The notes beneath the pieces were generated by a model. The model made no database searches, had not been told where the DNA came from, and saw nothing but the letters and a program-made list of their open reading frames with translations. DNA of 64,000 nt from Rhizobium sp. R711 (GTDB lineage Bacteria; Pseudomonadota; Alphaproteobacteria; Rhizobiales; Rhizobiaceae), in NCBI RefSeq assembly GCF_002211365.1, contig NZ_LOKZ01000004.1, positions 62,001 to 126,000 of the forward strand, in the 5' to 3' direction. Below, one piece after another: positions 26,924 through 37,886 of the stretch. The stretch's first letter is position 1, and every line of letters begins with the position of its first letter. The translations under genes were made by a program, and so were the position numbers.

Positions 26924-27949
26924 ATGGCGGCGAATCCTGGCGGAGATTCAATTGATGCCGGTGGCGGACCGGTTCGCCACATTCCGGTTCTTCTCAACGA
27001 GGTTCTGGTTGCGCTCGAGCCGTTGCCCGGCAAAATCATTCTGGATGGCACCTTCGGCGCTGGCGGCTACACTTCTGCCATTCTGAGCGCTGGTGCCTGT
27101 GTGATCGCCTTGGATCGCGATCCGACTGCTATCGAAGCCGGTCAGGCCCTTGTCGCGGAGAGCCAGGGTCGTTTGAAGCTCGTTCATTCGCAGTTCTCTC
27201 AATTGGCAGAGGCTGTTCCATCCGAAGGGTTGGATGGGGTCGTGCTCGACATCGGCGTGTCCTCAATGCAGATCGATGAGGCTGAGCGCGGCTTCTCGTT
27301 CCAGAAGGATGGACCTCTGGATATGCGTATGTCGGCTGCAGGCGTTTCCGCGGCCGATGTGGTCAATCGCGCCAAGGTCGCAGATCTGATCCGCATCTTT
27401 CATTTTCTCGGAGAGGAAAGTCAGTCGCCGCGCATCGCGCATGCGATTGAAAAGCGGCGGGCTGAAAAGCCGTTCGAGACCACGCGCGATCTTGCCGGGT
27501 TGATTGAGCTCGTCACGCCGCGCAAGATGAAGGACAAGATTCATCCGGCGACGCGTGTCTTCCAGGCGCTCCGGATATTCGTCAACGATGAGCTGGGCGA
27601 ACTGGCGCAGGCGTTGTTTGCGGCCGAGCGCGTCTTGAAGCCCGGCGGACGTCTTGTTGTCGTTACCTTCCATTCGCTCGAGGACCGGATCGTCAAGACG
27701 TTCTTCTCCGATCGCGCCGGCAAGGCTTCGGGCTCCCGTCATCTGCCCGTCGCGCATGAGCGTGCGGCGACCTTTGAGCGCATCGGCAAGCCCATGGTCT
27801 CGGCAAGCGAGGCTGAAGCCGCTGCAAACCCGCGGGCTCGGTCAGCCAAGTTGCGGGCAGGGTTGCGCACTGCGGCGCCCGCTGAAGCGGCAGATATTTC
27901 CATCTTCGGATTGCCGAATCTGGCGAGTCTCGGAAAGCTCGGAGCCTGA
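26924..27949 (+). CDS. rsmH: 16S rRNA (cytosine-1402-N4)-methyltransferase
   Basis: A protein of 341 residues, formerly MraW. It methylates N4 of C1402 in the decoding centre. Family motifs: [10 protein letters not shown] near residue 19, [10 protein letters not shown] near 40 (SAM site), ALDRDP near 61, [10 protein letters not shown] near 108, and [10 protein letters not shown] near 246 (the HSLEDR block). The ATG follows GAGGGAACGGA. It lies between mraZ and ftsL, the universal dcw position, with ftsL starting 1 base after its stop. Confidence 0.97.
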   Translation: MAANPGGDSIDAGGGPVRHIPVLLNEVLVALEPLPGKIILDGTFGAGGYTSAILSAGACVIALDRDPTAIEAGQALVAESQGRLKLVHSQFSQLAEAVPSEGLDGVVLDIGVSSMQIDEAERGFSFQKDGPLDMRMSAAGVSAADVVNRAKVADLIRIFHFLGEESQSPRIAHAIEKRRAEKPFETTRDLAGLIELVTPRKMKDKIHPATRVFQALRIFVNDELGELAQALFAAERVLKPGGRLVVVTFHSLEDRIVKTFFSDRAGKASGSRHLPVAHERAATFERIGKPMVSASEAEAAANPRARSAKLRAGLRTAAPAEAADISIFGLPNLASLGKLGA

Positions 27950-27950
27950 T

Positions 27951-28355
27951 ATGCTGAGAACCTTGGACCTCATCCTCGTCGGTGTCATGACAGCGGCTGC
28001 GGCTGTCACTTACACGATCAAGCACCATGCCGAGCTCAAGCTCGAGGAAGTTCATCGCCTCGAAGCGGAGATCAAGCTTGAGAAGGATACCATCGATCTG
28101 CTGAAGGCAGATTGGGCGCTGCTGTCCCAGCCGAACAGGCTCGAGCGGCTCGTCAACAACTACAACGGTGAGCTTCAATTGCAGCCAACGGCTTCAACGT
28201 CGCTGGTTCACTCCAAAGAACTGCCGATGTTGAAGTCGCAGGTCCCTGTTCCTGACGTTACCGAAGCGAAGGCCGGTTCTGGAAAGGCAAAGCCGAAGGC
28301 AGTAGCGCCGCAGGCCGAAGAAGAAGACATGATGGCAACCGGATCGGTGGAGTAG
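27951..28355 (+). CDS. ftsL: Cell division protein FtsL
   Basis: A protein of 134 residues. It has one N-terminal membrane span (LDLILVGVMTAAAAVTYTI, residues 5-23) followed by a coiled coil (LKLEEVHRLEAEIKLEKDTIDLL) and an Ala/Lys/Glu-rich tail. This bitopic layout and the position between rsmH and ftsI identify FtsL, since its sequence is poorly conserved. It joins FtsB and FtsQ in the periplasmic subcomplex that activates FtsWI. GGAG lies 6 bases before the start. The long polar tail after residue 105 is typical of rhizobial versions rather than of E. coli. Confidence 0.88.
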   Translation: MLRTLDLILVGVMTAAAAVTYTIKHHAELKLEEVHRLEAEIKLEKDTIDLLKADWALLSQPNRLERLVNNYNGELQLQPTASTSLVHSKELPMLKSQVPVPDVTEAKAGSGKAKPKAVAPQAEEEDMMATGSVE

Positions 28356-28357
28356 AG

Positions 28358-30100
28358 ATGTCGTTTCTTTCACGCATCATGGTCTTGAAGAGCCAGGCGC
28401 ATTTCTCCGCCGGCACACACAACCGCCTCGGCGGCAATATGCCGATCGAGGGATCGCGAAAGAAGAGGGCGGGACAGGCCAAGAGCCGCGTTGGGCTCCT
28501 GATCGTCGGCTTCCTCGGGGTCTATTGCGTCATCGGCGGGCGTCTTGTCGAATACGCGATCCGTGATCCCGAGGTCGTGTCCAGCATCCTGCCACCGGAT
28601 CGTCTGATGGCCTCGCGTCCGGATATCCTGGATCGAAACGGCGAAGTGCTGGCGACCGACATTCGCACGGTCTCGCTCTTTGCCGAGCCGAACAAGGTCG
28701 TTGACGCTGACGAGGCGGTCGAGAAACTTGCCACGGTTCTGCCCGACCTTGACATGAAGGGTACCTACAAGAAGCTCGCAAACCGCACCTCCCACTTTGC
28801 TTGGCTGCGTCGCCAGCTGACGCCGAAGCAGCAAAGCCAGATTCTCGCGCTCGGCATTCCCGGCATCGGCTTCCGGCCGGAGAAGCGCCGCTTCTATCCG
28901 GGCGGCCCGACTGCCGCGCACATCCTCGGTTACGTCAACATCGATAACCGTGGCGTTGCCGGCATGGAAAAATACATTGACGATCAAGGTCTTGCCGACC
29001 TCGCTTCAGTCGGTATGACAAGCGACCAGCCGCTCGAGCCGGTTCGCCTGTCGATTGACGTCCGTGTCCAGAACATCGTGCGCGATGTCGTCGTCAACGC
29101 CGTCAAGAACTACGAGGCAAAAGGCGCCGGCGCCGTTATCCTCGATATTCATACCGGTGAAGTGCTTGCAATGGCATCGGCCCCGGATTTCGATCCCAAC
29201 AACCCGTTGGAAGGCGCCAAGGAAGGCTGGCTTAACCGCATGTCGAACGGCACGTTCGAGATGGGGTCAACCTTCAAAACCTTCTCCCTCGCAATGGCAC
29301 TCGACACCGGGAAGGTCAGCCTCAACGACAGCTTTGATGCGACGCAACCGATCCGTATCGGCGGCTTCACCATCCACGACTTCCACGGCCAGCGCCGTTG
29401 GCTGACGCTGCCCGAGGTGTTCCAGTACTCGTCGAACGTCGGTACCGCCCGTATCATCGACATCGTCGGCATCGATGCGCAGAAGGACTATCTGACGAAA
29501 CTCGGTCTGCTCACCAAGATGCGGACGGAGCTACCCGAGGTGAAGATGCCGAGCCAGCCGAAGGTCTGGAAGAAGATCAACTCGGTGACGATCTCCTTCG
29601 GTCACGGCGTTTCCACGACCCCGCTGCAGACGGCGGTTGCCGGTGCGGCACTCGTCAATGGCGGCAAGCTGATTGAGCCGACCTTCTTGCCGCGTAACCG
29701 CGAACAGGCCGACGAAGTTGCAGAAGTAGTCGTCAAGAAGACGACCAGCGACGACGTTCGTTATCTCTTCAAGCTGAACGGCATCAAGGGCTCGGGCCGT
29801 AATGCCGACGTTCCCGGCTTCAACGTCGGCGGCAAGACCGGCACGGCGGACAAGGTCGTCAACGGCCGTTATGCGTCGAACCTCAACTTCAACGCGTTCC
29901 TTGCGGCATTTCCGATCGATGACCCGAAATATGTGGTGCTGACGTTCTGCGATGAACCGCACAATGGCGAGAAGGGGCAGAACATCGCCGCGTACACGGC
30001 AGCGCCTATGGTGAAGAACATCATTGCTCGTGCAGCGCCTATTCTCGGTGTGGAACCGAAGTTCGGTGACGACGGATCGGCCATGTTGGTGTCTTATTGA
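28358..30100 (+). CDS. ftsI: Penicillin-binding protein 3, septal transpeptidase FtsI
   Basis: A class B PBP of 580 residues. A cytoplasmic tail of about 45 residues precedes the membrane anchor (residues 46-62). The pedestal domain has RPDILDRNGEVLATD (87-101). The transpeptidase carries the three motifs STFK (Ser304-Lys307), SSN (358-360) and KTG (493-495). It cross-links septal peptidoglycan made by FtsW. The start lies 2 bases after the ftsL stop. All active-site residues are intact. Confidence 0.97.
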   Translation: MSFLSRIMVLKSQAHFSAGTHNRLGGNMPIEGSRKKRAGQAKSRVGLLIVGFLGVYCVIGGRLVEYAIRDPEVVSSILPPDRLMASRPDILDRNGEVLATDIRTVSLFAEPNKVVDADEAVEKLATVLPDLDMKGTYKKLANRTSHFAWLRRQLTPKQQSQILALGIPGIGFRPEKRRFYPGGPTAAHILGYVNIDNRGVAGMEKYIDDQGLADLASVGMTSDQPLEPVRLSIDVRVQNIVRDVVVNAVKNYEAKGAGAVILDIHTGEVLAMASAPDFDPNNPLEGAKEGWLNRMSNGTFEMGSTFKTFSLAMALDTGKVSLNDSFDATQPIRIGGFTIHDFHGQRRWLTLPEVFQYSSNVGTARIIDIVGIDAQKDYLTKLGLLTKMRTELPEVKMPSQPKVWKKINSVTISFGHGVSTTPLQTAVAGAALVNGGKLIEPTFLPRNREQADEVAEVVVKKTTSDDVRYLFKLNGIKGSGRNADVPGFNVGGKTGTADKVVNGRYASNLNFNAFLAAFPIDDPKYVVLTFCDEPHNGEKGQNIAAYTAAPMVKNIIARAAPILGVEPKFGDDGSAMLVSY

Positions 30101-30167
30101 GTCTGAATGAATGTCGGAGCCGATTCGCCACGGGGGCGCGGCGGCTTGAGAGAGAAAAGTACATTCG

Positions 30168-31628
30168 ATGAACTTGCGAGACATCGCCGGAGATGCATTT
30201 CCGGAACTTGAAGATCAATTGGCTGGGCCTGTCGGGGCGCTGGCGGTTTCAGGCGTCTCGTCCGACAGCCGCAAGATCGAACCCGGAATGGTGTTTGTTG
30301 CTGTCGCCGGGACGAAGGCCGATGGAGCAGGCTTTATCGCGGACGCGGCTACACGCGGCGCCGTCGTGGCCGTTGCGTCCCATAGTATTGATACTTCCAT
30401 ACCCGTTCTCGTCGTGAACGATTCACGCCGCTTCCTGTCGATCGCGGCCTCTCATTTCTATGGCAAACAGCCGGAAACGATGGTTGCTGTGACCGGCACC
30501 GCCGGCAAGACGTCGGTTGCCTCCTTCACTCGACAGATCTGGGCCTATGCCGGACATCCGGCCGCAATGATCGGCACGACGGGCGTCGTCTCGCCGACAC
30601 GCAACGAATACGGCTCGCTAACGACACCCGATCCGGTGTCGCTTCACAAATTGCTGGCCGAGCTTTCCGACGAGGGTGTCACCCATGCCTCGATGGAAGC
30701 CTCCAGCCATGGTCTCGATCAGTGTCGCCTCGATGGCGTCAAGCTCGCGGCCGCTGCCTTTACCAATCTCGGCCGCGATCATATGGACTACCATCCGACG
30801 GTCGAAAGCTACATGGCCGCGAAAATGCGGCTGTTCGATACGCTGCTGCCGAAGGGCGCACCGGCTGTGATTTTCGCCGACGATGCGTGGTCGGAGCAAG
30901 CAGTCAAAGCAGCGCGCGACGCGGGCCACGATGTTCGCACCGTTGGTCGCAAGGGCGACTACCTGACGCTGAAGCGCGTCGAGCATTTCCGCCACAAGCA
31001 GGTGGCCGAAATCCATGCCGGCGACGAAATCTTCGAGGTCGATATTCCGCTTGCCGGCGATTTCCAGGTTGCGAACGCCCTCGTGGCGGCGGGCCTTGCG
31101 ATGTCGACGGGCGTGCCGGCGAAGGTCGCCATGGCGGCGCTCGAAAAGCTGCAGGGCGCATCCGGCCGTCTCGAATTGGTGGGCCACACCAGGGACGGTG
31201 CACTCGCTTATGTCGACTACGCACACAAGCCCGACGCGCTTTCCAACGTTCTGGAATCCGTTCGGCCGTTTACGACCGGCCGGGTGATCGTCGTATTTGG
31301 CTGCGGCGGCGATCGTGATCGCGGCAAGCGCCCGATCATGGGTGAAATAGCCTGCCGTCTGGCCGACGTGGTGATCGTCACCGATGACAATCCGCGCTCG
31401 GAAGAGCCGGCTTCCATTCGTGCCGAGATCATGGCAGCCGCAGGCTGCGCAACAGAGGTCGGCGATCGCGCGGAGGCAATTCGCACGGCGGTTGCCATGC
31501 TGACATCTGGCGACACGCTGATCGTTGCTGGCAAGGGGCACGAAGAAGGGCAGACGATCGGGAGCGTCACCCTGCCCTTTTCGGATCACGCCGAATTGCG
31601 TAAGGCTTTGGAGGAGCTGAAACCGTGA
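30168..31628 (+). CDS. murE: UDP-MurNAc-L-Ala-D-Glu:meso-diaminopimelate ligase
   Basis: A protein of 486 residues that adds meso-DAP to the UDP-muramyl dipeptide in the cytoplasm. The N-terminal UDP domain has [12 protein letters not shown] (29-40). The ATP loop is GTAGKTS (110-116), with alanine where many relatives have asparagine (GTNGKTS). DDNPRSEEP near residue 403 contains DNPR, the diaminopimelate recognition motif, which excludes a lysine-adding enzyme. It follows ftsI after 67 bases, the largest gap in this half of the cluster, and murF overlaps its stop as GTGA. Confidence 0.96.
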   Translation: MNLRDIAGDAFPELEDQLAGPVGALAVSGVSSDSRKIEPGMVFVAVAGTKADGAGFIADAATRGAVVAVASHSIDTSIPVLVVNDSRRFLSIAASHFYGKQPETMVAVTGTAGKTSVASFTRQIWAYAGHPAAMIGTTGVVSPTRNEYGSLTTPDPVSLHKLLAELSDEGVTHASMEASSHGLDQCRLDGVKLAAAAFTNLGRDHMDYHPTVESYMAAKMRLFDTLLPKGAPAVIFADDAWSEQAVKAARDAGHDVRTVGRKGDYLTLKRVEHFRHKQVAEIHAGDEIFEVDIPLAGDFQVANALVAAGLAMSTGVPAKVAMAALEKLQGASGRLELVGHTRDGALAYVDYAHKPDALSNVLESVRPFTTGRVIVVFGCGGDRDRGKRPIMGEIACRLADVVIVTDDNPRSEEPASIRAEIMAAAGCATEVGDRAEAIRTAVAMLTSGDTLIVAGKGHEEGQTIGSVTLPFSDHAELRKALEELKP

Positions 31629-33058
31629 ACTGGCTTTGGACGACGGAAGACATGATTGCCGCCATGGCAGGGCGGCCGTTCGGCACTTTGCCTGAGGGCA
31701 TTACCGGGATTTCCATCGACAGCCGCTCCATTGCGCCCGGCGAAGCCTTCTTCGCCATCAAGGGCGACCGCGTTGACGGCCACGACTTTGCGTCGATGGC
31801 AATGGCAAACGGCGCCGCTCTTCTCGTCGTCAGCGAAGCTCGCCTTCCCGCCATGGGGCGGCTCACCGTTCCAGTGATCGTCGTCGAAGATGTATTGGCG
31901 GCTCTCGGCAAGCTCGCGATTGCCTCGCGTGCGCGTTCTCGCGCCCAGATCATTGCCGTCACCGGTTCAGTCGGAAAGACCACGACCAAGGAGATGTTGC
32001 GGCGCGTCTTGTCCCCATCGGGCAAGGTGCATGCTTCGGTGGCCTCGTTCAACAATCACTGGGGCGTGCCTTTGACGCTCGCCCGGATGCCGCTTGATAC
32101 CTATTTCGGCGTTTTCGAAGTGGGGATGAACCATCCGGACGAGATCCGTCCGCTGGTCAAGATGATCAGGCCGCATGTCGCCGTGGTCACGACGATCGCG
32201 CCGGCTCATCTCGGCAATTTCAAGAGCATACGGGAAATCGCGACCGCCAAGGCGGAGATTTTCGAAGGCGTCGTGCCGGGCGGGCAGGTCGTGCTCAATC
32301 GCGACAACGATCAGTTCAACTTCCTGGAGCGTACCGCGCAGGCCCAAGGTATCCAGCACATCCATTCGTTCGGTCAGCATGCCAAGGCGGATTTCCGCCT
32401 GGCGGAGTTTAACGGCTCCGATCAAAGTTCGACGTTGTGGATCACCATTGACGGCGATACGAAGGAAGTGGCGATCGGCGCACCGGGCCGACATATAGCC
32501 GAAAATGCACTGGCCGCCCTTGGTGTTGTCAAGCTTGTCGGTGCGGACATCCACCAGGCAATCACCGCCCTTGCGACGCTCCAGCCGGAGAAGGGCAGGG
32601 GCCGCCGTCATCGGCTGACGATCGACCACGGCACTTTTACTGTCATCGACGAAAGCTATAACGCCAATCCTGCCTCGATGCGGGCGGCAATCGCTGTGCT
32701 TGCGAGTTCGGTGCCAGCGGGCGCCGGGCGGCGCATCGCCGTGCTTGGCGATATGCTGGAGATGGGTGACTACGCGGAGAAAGTTCATTCGGATCTGGCG
32801 GGGCCGTTGCTCGCAGCCGGTATCGAGCATGTTTGGCTCGCCGGGCCCGAAATGGTTGCGCTGAAAGATTCGCTCCCCGAGAGCGTGCAGGTCGTCCACT
32901 ACGAGAAGACCGAAGAACTAGCAGAATATGTATTGAACGCTGTCGCGGCTGGCGACGTGCTGATGGTAAAATCGTCACTGGGCATCGGTTTCGGCAAGAT
33001 CGTCGCCGCGCTCCTTGACAAATTCCCGCCATTTGCCGACACGCAACGCGATTTTTGA
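31625..33058 (+). CDS. murF: UDP-MurNAc-tripeptide:D-alanyl-D-alanine ligase
   Basis: A protein of 477 residues that adds D-Ala-D-Ala to complete the UDP-MurNAc-pentapeptide. Domain 1 has [19 protein letters not shown] (29-47), the ATP loop is [10 protein letters not shown] (113-122), and [10 protein letters not shown] and [11 protein letters not shown] are later Mur-ligase blocks. The GTG start overlaps the murE stop. mraY begins 21 bases after its end. Confidence 0.96.
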   Translation: MNWLWTTEDMIAAMAGRPFGTLPEGITGISIDSRSIAPGEAFFAIKGDRVDGHDFASMAMANGAALLVVSEARLPAMGRLTVPVIVVEDVLAALGKLAIASRARSRAQIIAVTGSVGKTTTKEMLRRVLSPSGKVHASVASFNNHWGVPLTLARMPLDTYFGVFEVGMNHPDEIRPLVKMIRPHVAVVTTIAPAHLGNFKSIREIATAKAEIFEGVVPGGQVVLNRDNDQFNFLERTAQAQGIQHIHSFGQHAKADFRLAEFNGSDQSSTLWITIDGDTKEVAIGAPGRHIAENALAALGVVKLVGADIHQAITALATLQPEKGRGRRHRLTIDHGTFTVIDESYNANPASMRAAIAVLASSVPAGAGRRIAVLGDMLEMGDYAEKVHSDLAGPLLAAGIEHVWLAGPEMVALKDSLPESVQVVHYEKTEELAEYVLNAVAAGDVLMVKSSLGIGFGKIVAALLDKFPPFADTQRDF

Positions 33059-33079
33059 GCGGGTAACAAGGGGCCCTGA

Positions 33080-34180
33080 ATGCTGATTTGGCTTGTCGAA
33101 CTGTCGGAACACCTGAAATTCTTGAATCTGTTCAGGTACATTACCTTCCGCACGGGCGCCTCCCTGTTTACGTCCGCCTTCATTGTCTTCCTCTTTGGTC
33201 CGACGATCATCAATTCGCTGCGCATCCGCCAGGGCAAGGGGCAGCCGATCCGTGCCGACGGTCCGCAGACGCATTTCAAGAAGGCCGGTACGCCGACCAT
33301 GGGCGGCTTGATGATTCTTGCCGGCATCGTCGGGTCGTCGCTGCTGTGGGCTGATCTTTCGAATGTCTACGTGGTTGCCACGCTGCTCGTCACCCTCGGC
33401 TTCGGGGCGATCGGGTTCTATGATGACTACCTCAAGGTCACTAAGCAGAGCCACAAGGGCTTCTCCGGCAAGGCGCGTCTCGGGATCGAGTTCGTCATCG
33501 CCGGTATTGCCGTCTACTTCATGATGCGCACGGCACTGGCGTCCGGAACCGCGGGCTCGACGTTCGGGTCATCGATCGCGTTCCCATTCTTCAAGGACTT
33601 CATGATCAATCTCGGCATCATGTTCGTCGTCTTCGGCGGCTTCGTGATCGTCGGCGCCGGCAATGCCGTGAACCTGACCGATGGCCTTGACGGCCTTGCC
33701 ATCGTTCCGGTCATGATCGCTGCGGCGTCCTTTGGTGTGATTGCGTACCTCGCAGGTAACGCAGTCTTTGCAAACTATCTGCAGATCAACTTCGTCCCCG
33801 GCACGGGCGAGCTTTCAGTGGTTCTCGGCGCGGTTATCGGCGCCGGTCTCGGCTTCCTATGGTTCAACGCACCGCCCGCCGCTATTTTCATGGGCGACAC
33901 CGGCTCGCTGGCGCTTGGTGGTACGATCGGCACGGTGGCTGTGGCCACCAAGCACGAGATCGTCATGGCGATCATCGGTGGCCTGTTCGTGATGGAAACG
34001 CTCTCGGTCATCATCCAGGTCGGGTACTTCAAGATGACCGGCCGGCGCGTCTTCCTGATGGCGCCGATCCATCACCATTTCGAGAAGAAGGGCTGGACTG
34101 AAAGCCAGGTGGTCATCCGCTTCTGGATCATTGCGGGCGGTCTGGCCTTGCTTGGTCTCTCGACCCTGAAGCTGCGGTAA
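33080..34180 (+). CDS. mraY: Phospho-N-acetylmuramoyl-pentapeptide transferase
   Basis: A polytopic inner-membrane protein of 366 residues with about ten spans. It links phospho-MurNAc-pentapeptide to undecaprenyl phosphate, giving lipid I. Conserved cytoplasmic loops are TPTMGG (71-76), FYDDYLKV (113-120) with the aspartate pair, [11 protein letters not shown] (195-205), and the histidine-rich [11 protein letters not shown] near residue 330. The length equals that of known MraY proteins. murD follows 6 bases later. Confidence 0.97.
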   Translation: MLIWLVELSEHLKFLNLFRYITFRTGASLFTSAFIVFLFGPTIINSLRIRQGKGQPIRADGPQTHFKKAGTPTMGGLMILAGIVGSSLLWADLSNVYVVATLLVTLGFGAIGFYDDYLKVTKQSHKGFSGKARLGIEFVIAGIAVYFMMRTALASGTAGSTFGSSIAFPFFKDFMINLGIMFVVFGGFVIVGAGNAVNLTDGLDGLAIVPVMIAAASFGVIAYLAGNAVFANYLQINFVPGTGELSVVLGAVIGAGLGFLWFNAPPAAIFMGDTGSLALGGTIGTVAVATKHEIVMAIIGGLFVMETLSVIIQVGYFKMTGRRVFLMAPIHHHFEKKGWTESQVVIRFWIIAGGLALLGLSTLKLR

Positions 34181-34186
34181 GCGGCG

Positions 34187-35599
34187 ATGATCCCCGTTAC
34201 AACCCTCTCAGGAAAGAAAGTCGCGCTCTTCGGGCTCGGTGGCTCTGGCTTCGCCACGGCGCGCGCGCTGAAGCTGGGCGGAGCCGAGGTGACGGCATGG
34301 GACGACAATCCTGATAGTGTCACCAAGGCTGCGGCTGAGGGTATCCACACGGCAGATCTGCGTTCCCTCGACTGGAGCGCGCAATCGCTCTTCGTGCTTT
34401 CGCCGGGCGTTCCCCTGACACACCCGAAGCCGCACTGGACTGTCGACCTTGCTCGTGCCGCTGGCGTCGATATCGTCGGTGACGTCGAGCTTTTCGTGCG
34501 CGAACGCCGCGCACATGCGCCAGATTGCCCGTTTATCGCAATCACCGGCACCAACGGCAAATCGACGACGACAGCGCTGATCGCGCATATTCTGAAGTCG
34601 AGCGGTCGCGACACTCAGCTCGGCGGCAATATCGGCACGGCCGTGCTGACGCTCGATCCGCCGAAGGATGGACGCTTCTATGTTGTCGAGTGCTCGTCTT
34701 ACCAGATCGACCTTGCGCCGACGCTCAATCCGTCGGCGGGCATCCTGCTCAACCTGACGCCAGATCATCTCGATCGTCACGGAACGATGCAGCACTATGC
34801 TGATATCAAGGAGCGTCTGGTTGCCGGCAGCGGTGTCGCTGTGGTCGGCGTGGACGACAGCCACTGCGAGATGATCGCAGATCGTATCGAGCGAGCCGGC
34901 GGCAAGGTTACGCGGATTTCCCGTCGCCATGCGCTGCCCTATGGCATTTATGCGGAAGGAACGAAGCTCATCCAGGCTTCGGGAGGCGCGACGAAGCCGA
35001 TCGCCGATCTTGACGGCATCCAGACACTACTCGGTGGCCACAACGCGCAGAATGCCGCGGCAGCGGTTGCTGCCTGCCTCGCAGTCGGTGTCTCCGAAGA
35101 GGAAATACGTGCGGGGTTGGTGTCCTTCCCCGGGCTCAAGCATCGCATGCAGCCGGTCGGACGGCGCGGCAGCATCGTTTTCGTCAACGACTCGAAGGCT
35201 ACGAATGCTGACGCGGCAGCTCCAGCGCTGTCGAGCTATGACCGTATCTACTGGATTGCCGGTGGATTGCCAAAAGCCGGAGGCATCACCTCACTGACGG
35301 GGTTTTTTCCGCGCATCGCTAAGGCCTATCTGATTGGCGAGGCGGCGGCCGAATTTGCCGCGACGCTCGGAGAGGCGGTGCAATACGAGATTTCCGGTAC
35401 GCTGGAGCGCGCCGTCGCGCACGCGGCTGCGGATGCCGAAAAGGATGAAAGCGGCCCGCTGGCCGTGATGCTATCCCCGGCTTGCGCAAGCTTCGACCAA
35501 TATAAGAACTTTGAAGTCAGGGGCGATGCATTTGTCAGCCATGTGGCAGCGCTCGACGGAATCACCATGCTGATCGGTTCGGCAACAGGAGATAAGTGA
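34187..35599 (+). CDS. murD: UDP-MurNAc-L-alanine:D-glutamate ligase
   Basis: A protein of 470 residues, adding D-glutamate to UDP-MurNAc-L-Ala. The N-terminal nucleotide domain has [16 protein letters not shown] (13-28). The ATP loop is GTNGKSTTT (121-129). Later blocks include [12 protein letters not shown] and [17 protein letters not shown], which is the MurD-specific NDSKATN sequence. ftsW starts 1 base after its stop, continuing the operon. Confidence 0.97.
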   Translation: MIPVTTLSGKKVALFGLGGSGFATARALKLGGAEVTAWDDNPDSVTKAAAEGIHTADLRSLDWSAQSLFVLSPGVPLTHPKPHWTVDLARAAGVDIVGDVELFVRERRAHAPDCPFIAITGTNGKSTTTALIAHILKSSGRDTQLGGNIGTAVLTLDPPKDGRFYVVECSSYQIDLAPTLNPSAGILLNLTPDHLDRHGTMQHYADIKERLVAGSGVAVVGVDDSHCEMIADRIERAGGKVTRISRRHALPYGIYAEGTKLIQASGGATKPIADLDGIQTLLGGHNAQNAAAAVAACLAVGVSEEEIRAGLVSFPGLKHRMQPVGRRGSIVFVNDSKATNADAAAPALSSYDRIYWIAGGLPKAGGITSLTGFFPRIAKAYLIGEAAAEFAATLGEAVQYEISGTLERAVAHAAADAEKDESGPLAVMLSPACASFDQYKNFEVRGDAFVSHVAALDGITMLIGSATGDK

Positions 35600-35600
35600 C

Positions 35601-36755
35601 ATGGTAAGCCGCGCGGAACGTGGGCCTCTGGCCGATTGGTTTTGGACCATCGACCGCTTTTTTCTGGCGATGTTCATCTTCCTGATGGGCATCGGCTTCA
35701 TGCTGTCGTTCGCCGCGTCACCAGCGGTTGCCGAGCGTATCGGGCTGGAGCCGTTCCACTTCGTCAAGCGCCACGCGGCTTTCATGATCCCGTCACTCGC
35801 GGTGATGGTTGGGCTGTCCTTCCTGACGCCGCGCCAGGTGCGACGCACGGCGATCATCCTGTTGATCGTTGCGCTCGCCATGATGCTCCTGGCACTGTTC
35901 TTCGGCGTTGAGGTCAAGGGTTCCCGCCGCTGGGTCACGTTGGCCGGCATCTCGATCCAACCCTCCGAATTCATGAAGCCCGCCTTCGTGGTCGTTTGCG
36001 CTTGGCTCTTTGCCGAGCACGCAAGGCAGCCTGAGATACCAGGCAATCTCTTTGCCATCATCCTCTTCGGCATTGTCGCAGCACTTCTGGTCGCACAGCC
36101 TGACCTTGGACAAACGATCCTGACGACCGCCGTCTGGGGCGGCATGTTCTTCATGGCCGGCATGCCGTGGATATGGATCATCGTGCTCGGTGCAGGCGGT
36201 GTCGGCGGGCTCGTCAGCGCCTACTACATCTTCCCGCACGTGGCGCTGCGCATCGACAAGTTCCTGACCGGAGAAGGCGACACCTTCCAGATCGATACGG
36301 CGCGCGAAGCGATCATCCGCGGCGACTGGTTCGGCCAAGGCCCGGGCGAGGGCATCGTCAAACGTATCATCCCGGATGCGCATACCGACTTCATCTTTTC
36401 GGTCGCAGCCGAGGAATTCGGCATCGTCTTCTGCATGGCGCTCGTCGCGCTGTTTTCCGTTCTCGTGCTGCGTGGTCTCTCGCATGCCTACAAGGAACGG
36501 AACGACTTCAACCGCTTTGCAGTCGCTGGCCTCGTGCTGCAGATCGGCATACAGTCGATCATCAACGTGGGCGTCAATCTCGAACTGCTGCCGGCAAAGG
36601 GTATGACCTTGCCGCTGATTTCCTATGGCGGTTCGTCCATGGTCGCTATCTGCGTCACCGCCGGGTTTATTCTCGCACTGACGCGTCATAGGCCGGAAAA
36701 ACGTGCGCAGGATCGGAGCCTCTTCCGCGTCGCGCACGGTATGCCGGCGGAGTAA
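35601..36755 (+). CDS. ftsW: Septal peptidoglycan glycosyltransferase FtsW
   Basis: A SEDS-family protein of 384 residues with about ten membrane spans. It polymerises lipid II at the septum together with FtsI. Family motifs: GSRRWVTLAGISIQPSE near residue 104, VAQPDLGQTIL near 161, and the large periplasmic loop FGQGPGEGIVKRIIPDAHTDFIF near 245-268 containing the SEDS aspartate region. PLISYGGSSM near 338 is the C-terminal signature. murG begins 6 bases later. Confidence 0.96.
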   Translation: MVSRAERGPLADWFWTIDRFFLAMFIFLMGIGFMLSFAASPAVAERIGLEPFHFVKRHAAFMIPSLAVMVGLSFLTPRQVRRTAIILLIVALAMMLLALFFGVEVKGSRRWVTLAGISIQPSEFMKPAFVVVCAWLFAEHARQPEIPGNLFAIILFGIVAALLVAQPDLGQTILTTAVWGGMFFMAGMPWIWIIVLGAGGVGGLVSAYYIFPHVALRIDKFLTGEGDTFQIDTAREAIIRGDWFGQGPGEGIVKRIIPDAHTDFIFSVAAEEFGIVFCMALVALFSVLVLRGLSHAYKERNDFNRFAVAGLVLQIGIQSIINVGVNLELLPAKGMTLPLISYGGSSMVAICVTAGFILALTRHRPEKRAQDRSLFRVAHGMPAE

Positions 36756-36761
36756 CTGCTT

Positions 36762-37886
36762 ATGAGCAAAGGCATCGTCCTGCTTGCCGCCGGGGGGACC
36801 GGCGGCCATGTGTTTCCCGCGGAGGCCCTGGCCCACAAGCTGAAGGAACGCGGCTATTCCGTGCATCTGGTCACCGATCGCCGTGCCGAGCGTTATGCCG
36901 GCAAATTCCCCGCCGACGAAATCCACGTCGTGCCGTCGGCGACGATCGGTTCGAAGAACCCGGTTGCCGTCGCTCGCTCTCTGTGGACGCTCTGGAGCGG
37001 TATGCGGGCCGCCAAGAAGCTGATCGCGCGTCTCAAGCCCGCGGTGGTTGTCGGCTTCGGCGGATATCCGACCGTACCGCCGCTGCTGGCCGCCACGCGC
37101 CTTGGCGTGCCTGCCATGATTCATGAGCAGAATGCGGTGATGGGACGCGCCAACAAGGCGCTGGCGAGCCGTGTGCAGGCGATCGCGGGCGGGTTCCTGC
37201 CTGAGGGCGGCGGGCAGTTTCCCGACAAGACGGTGACAACTGGCAATCCGGTGCGCCCGGCCATCATCGAGGCGGCGAAAGTGCCGTATTCTCCATCGAA
37301 TCCCGGTGAGCCTTTCAATCTCGTCGTCTTTGGCGGCAGCCAGGGCGCGCAGTATTTCTCCAAGACGATGCCGACGGCGATTAGCTTGCTTGAGGACGGG
37401 CTTCGCGATCGCCTGCGCATCACCCAGCAAGTGCGGCCGGAAGATATGGGCATGTTGAGCGCCTGCATCGCTCAACTGAAGATGGCTGCGGATACGGCGC
37501 CGTTCTTCACGGACATGGCCGAACGACTTGCCGCGGCACATCTCGTCATCTGCCGTTCCGGCGCATCGACAGTTTCGGAGATTTCCGTGATCGGGCGACC
37601 GGCAATTCTGGTGCCTTATCCGCATGCGCTCGATCACGACCAGGCGGCGAATGCGGCGGCACTTGCGGCGACCGGCGGCGCCAAGGTCATTCCACAGGCC
37701 GAGCTTTCGCCGGAGAAGATCGCTTCGATCCTCGCTCATGTGATGAATGACCCGGAAAAGCTCGCCCGGATGGCCGCCGCCGCCAAGCAGGCGGGTAAAC
37801 CCGATGCTGCGAACTTGCTTGCCGACATGGTAGAGGCTATTGCGGCACGACGTACAATTGCAGAGTTCAAGGGGAAACGCGCATGA
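36762..37886 (+). CDS. murG: Lipid II synthase, UDP-GlcNAc:lipid I transferase
   Basis: A GT28 glycosyltransferase of 374 residues, peripheral on the inner face of the membrane. It adds GlcNAc to lipid I. The N-terminal [10 protein letters not shown] (11-20) and [11 protein letters not shown] near 92 line the lipid I site; [12 protein letters not shown] near 125 and, in the C-terminal domain, GGSQGA near 192 and [10 protein letters not shown] near 264 bind UDP-GlcNAc. murC overlaps its stop as ATGA, so both are translated together. Confidence 0.97.
   Translation: MSKGIVLLAAGGTGGHVFPAEALAHKLKERGYSVHLVTDRRAERYAGKFPADEIHVVPSATIGSKNPVAVARSLWTLWSGMRAAKKLIARLKPAVVVGFGGYPTVPPLLAATRLGVPAMIHEQNAVMGRANKALASRVQAIAGGFLPEGGGQFPDKTVTTGNPVRPAIIEAAKVPYSPSNPGEPFNLVVFGGSQGAQYFSKTMPTAISLLEDGLRDRLRITQQVRPEDMGMLSACIAQLKMAADTAPFFTDMAERLAAAHLVICRSGASTVSEISVIGRPAILVPYPHALDHDQAANAAALAATGGAKVIPQAELSPEKIASILAHVMNDPEKLARMAAAAKQAGKPDAANLLADMVEAIAARRTIAEFKGKRA

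Noticed and set aside
35793..37739. A long open frame of about 648 codons on the minus strand opposite ftsW and murG
   Set aside because: It mirrors two undoubted genes. High GC content with GC-rich third positions makes long antisense frames; the product is His/Arg/Asp-rich with no fold pattern and no ribosome site.
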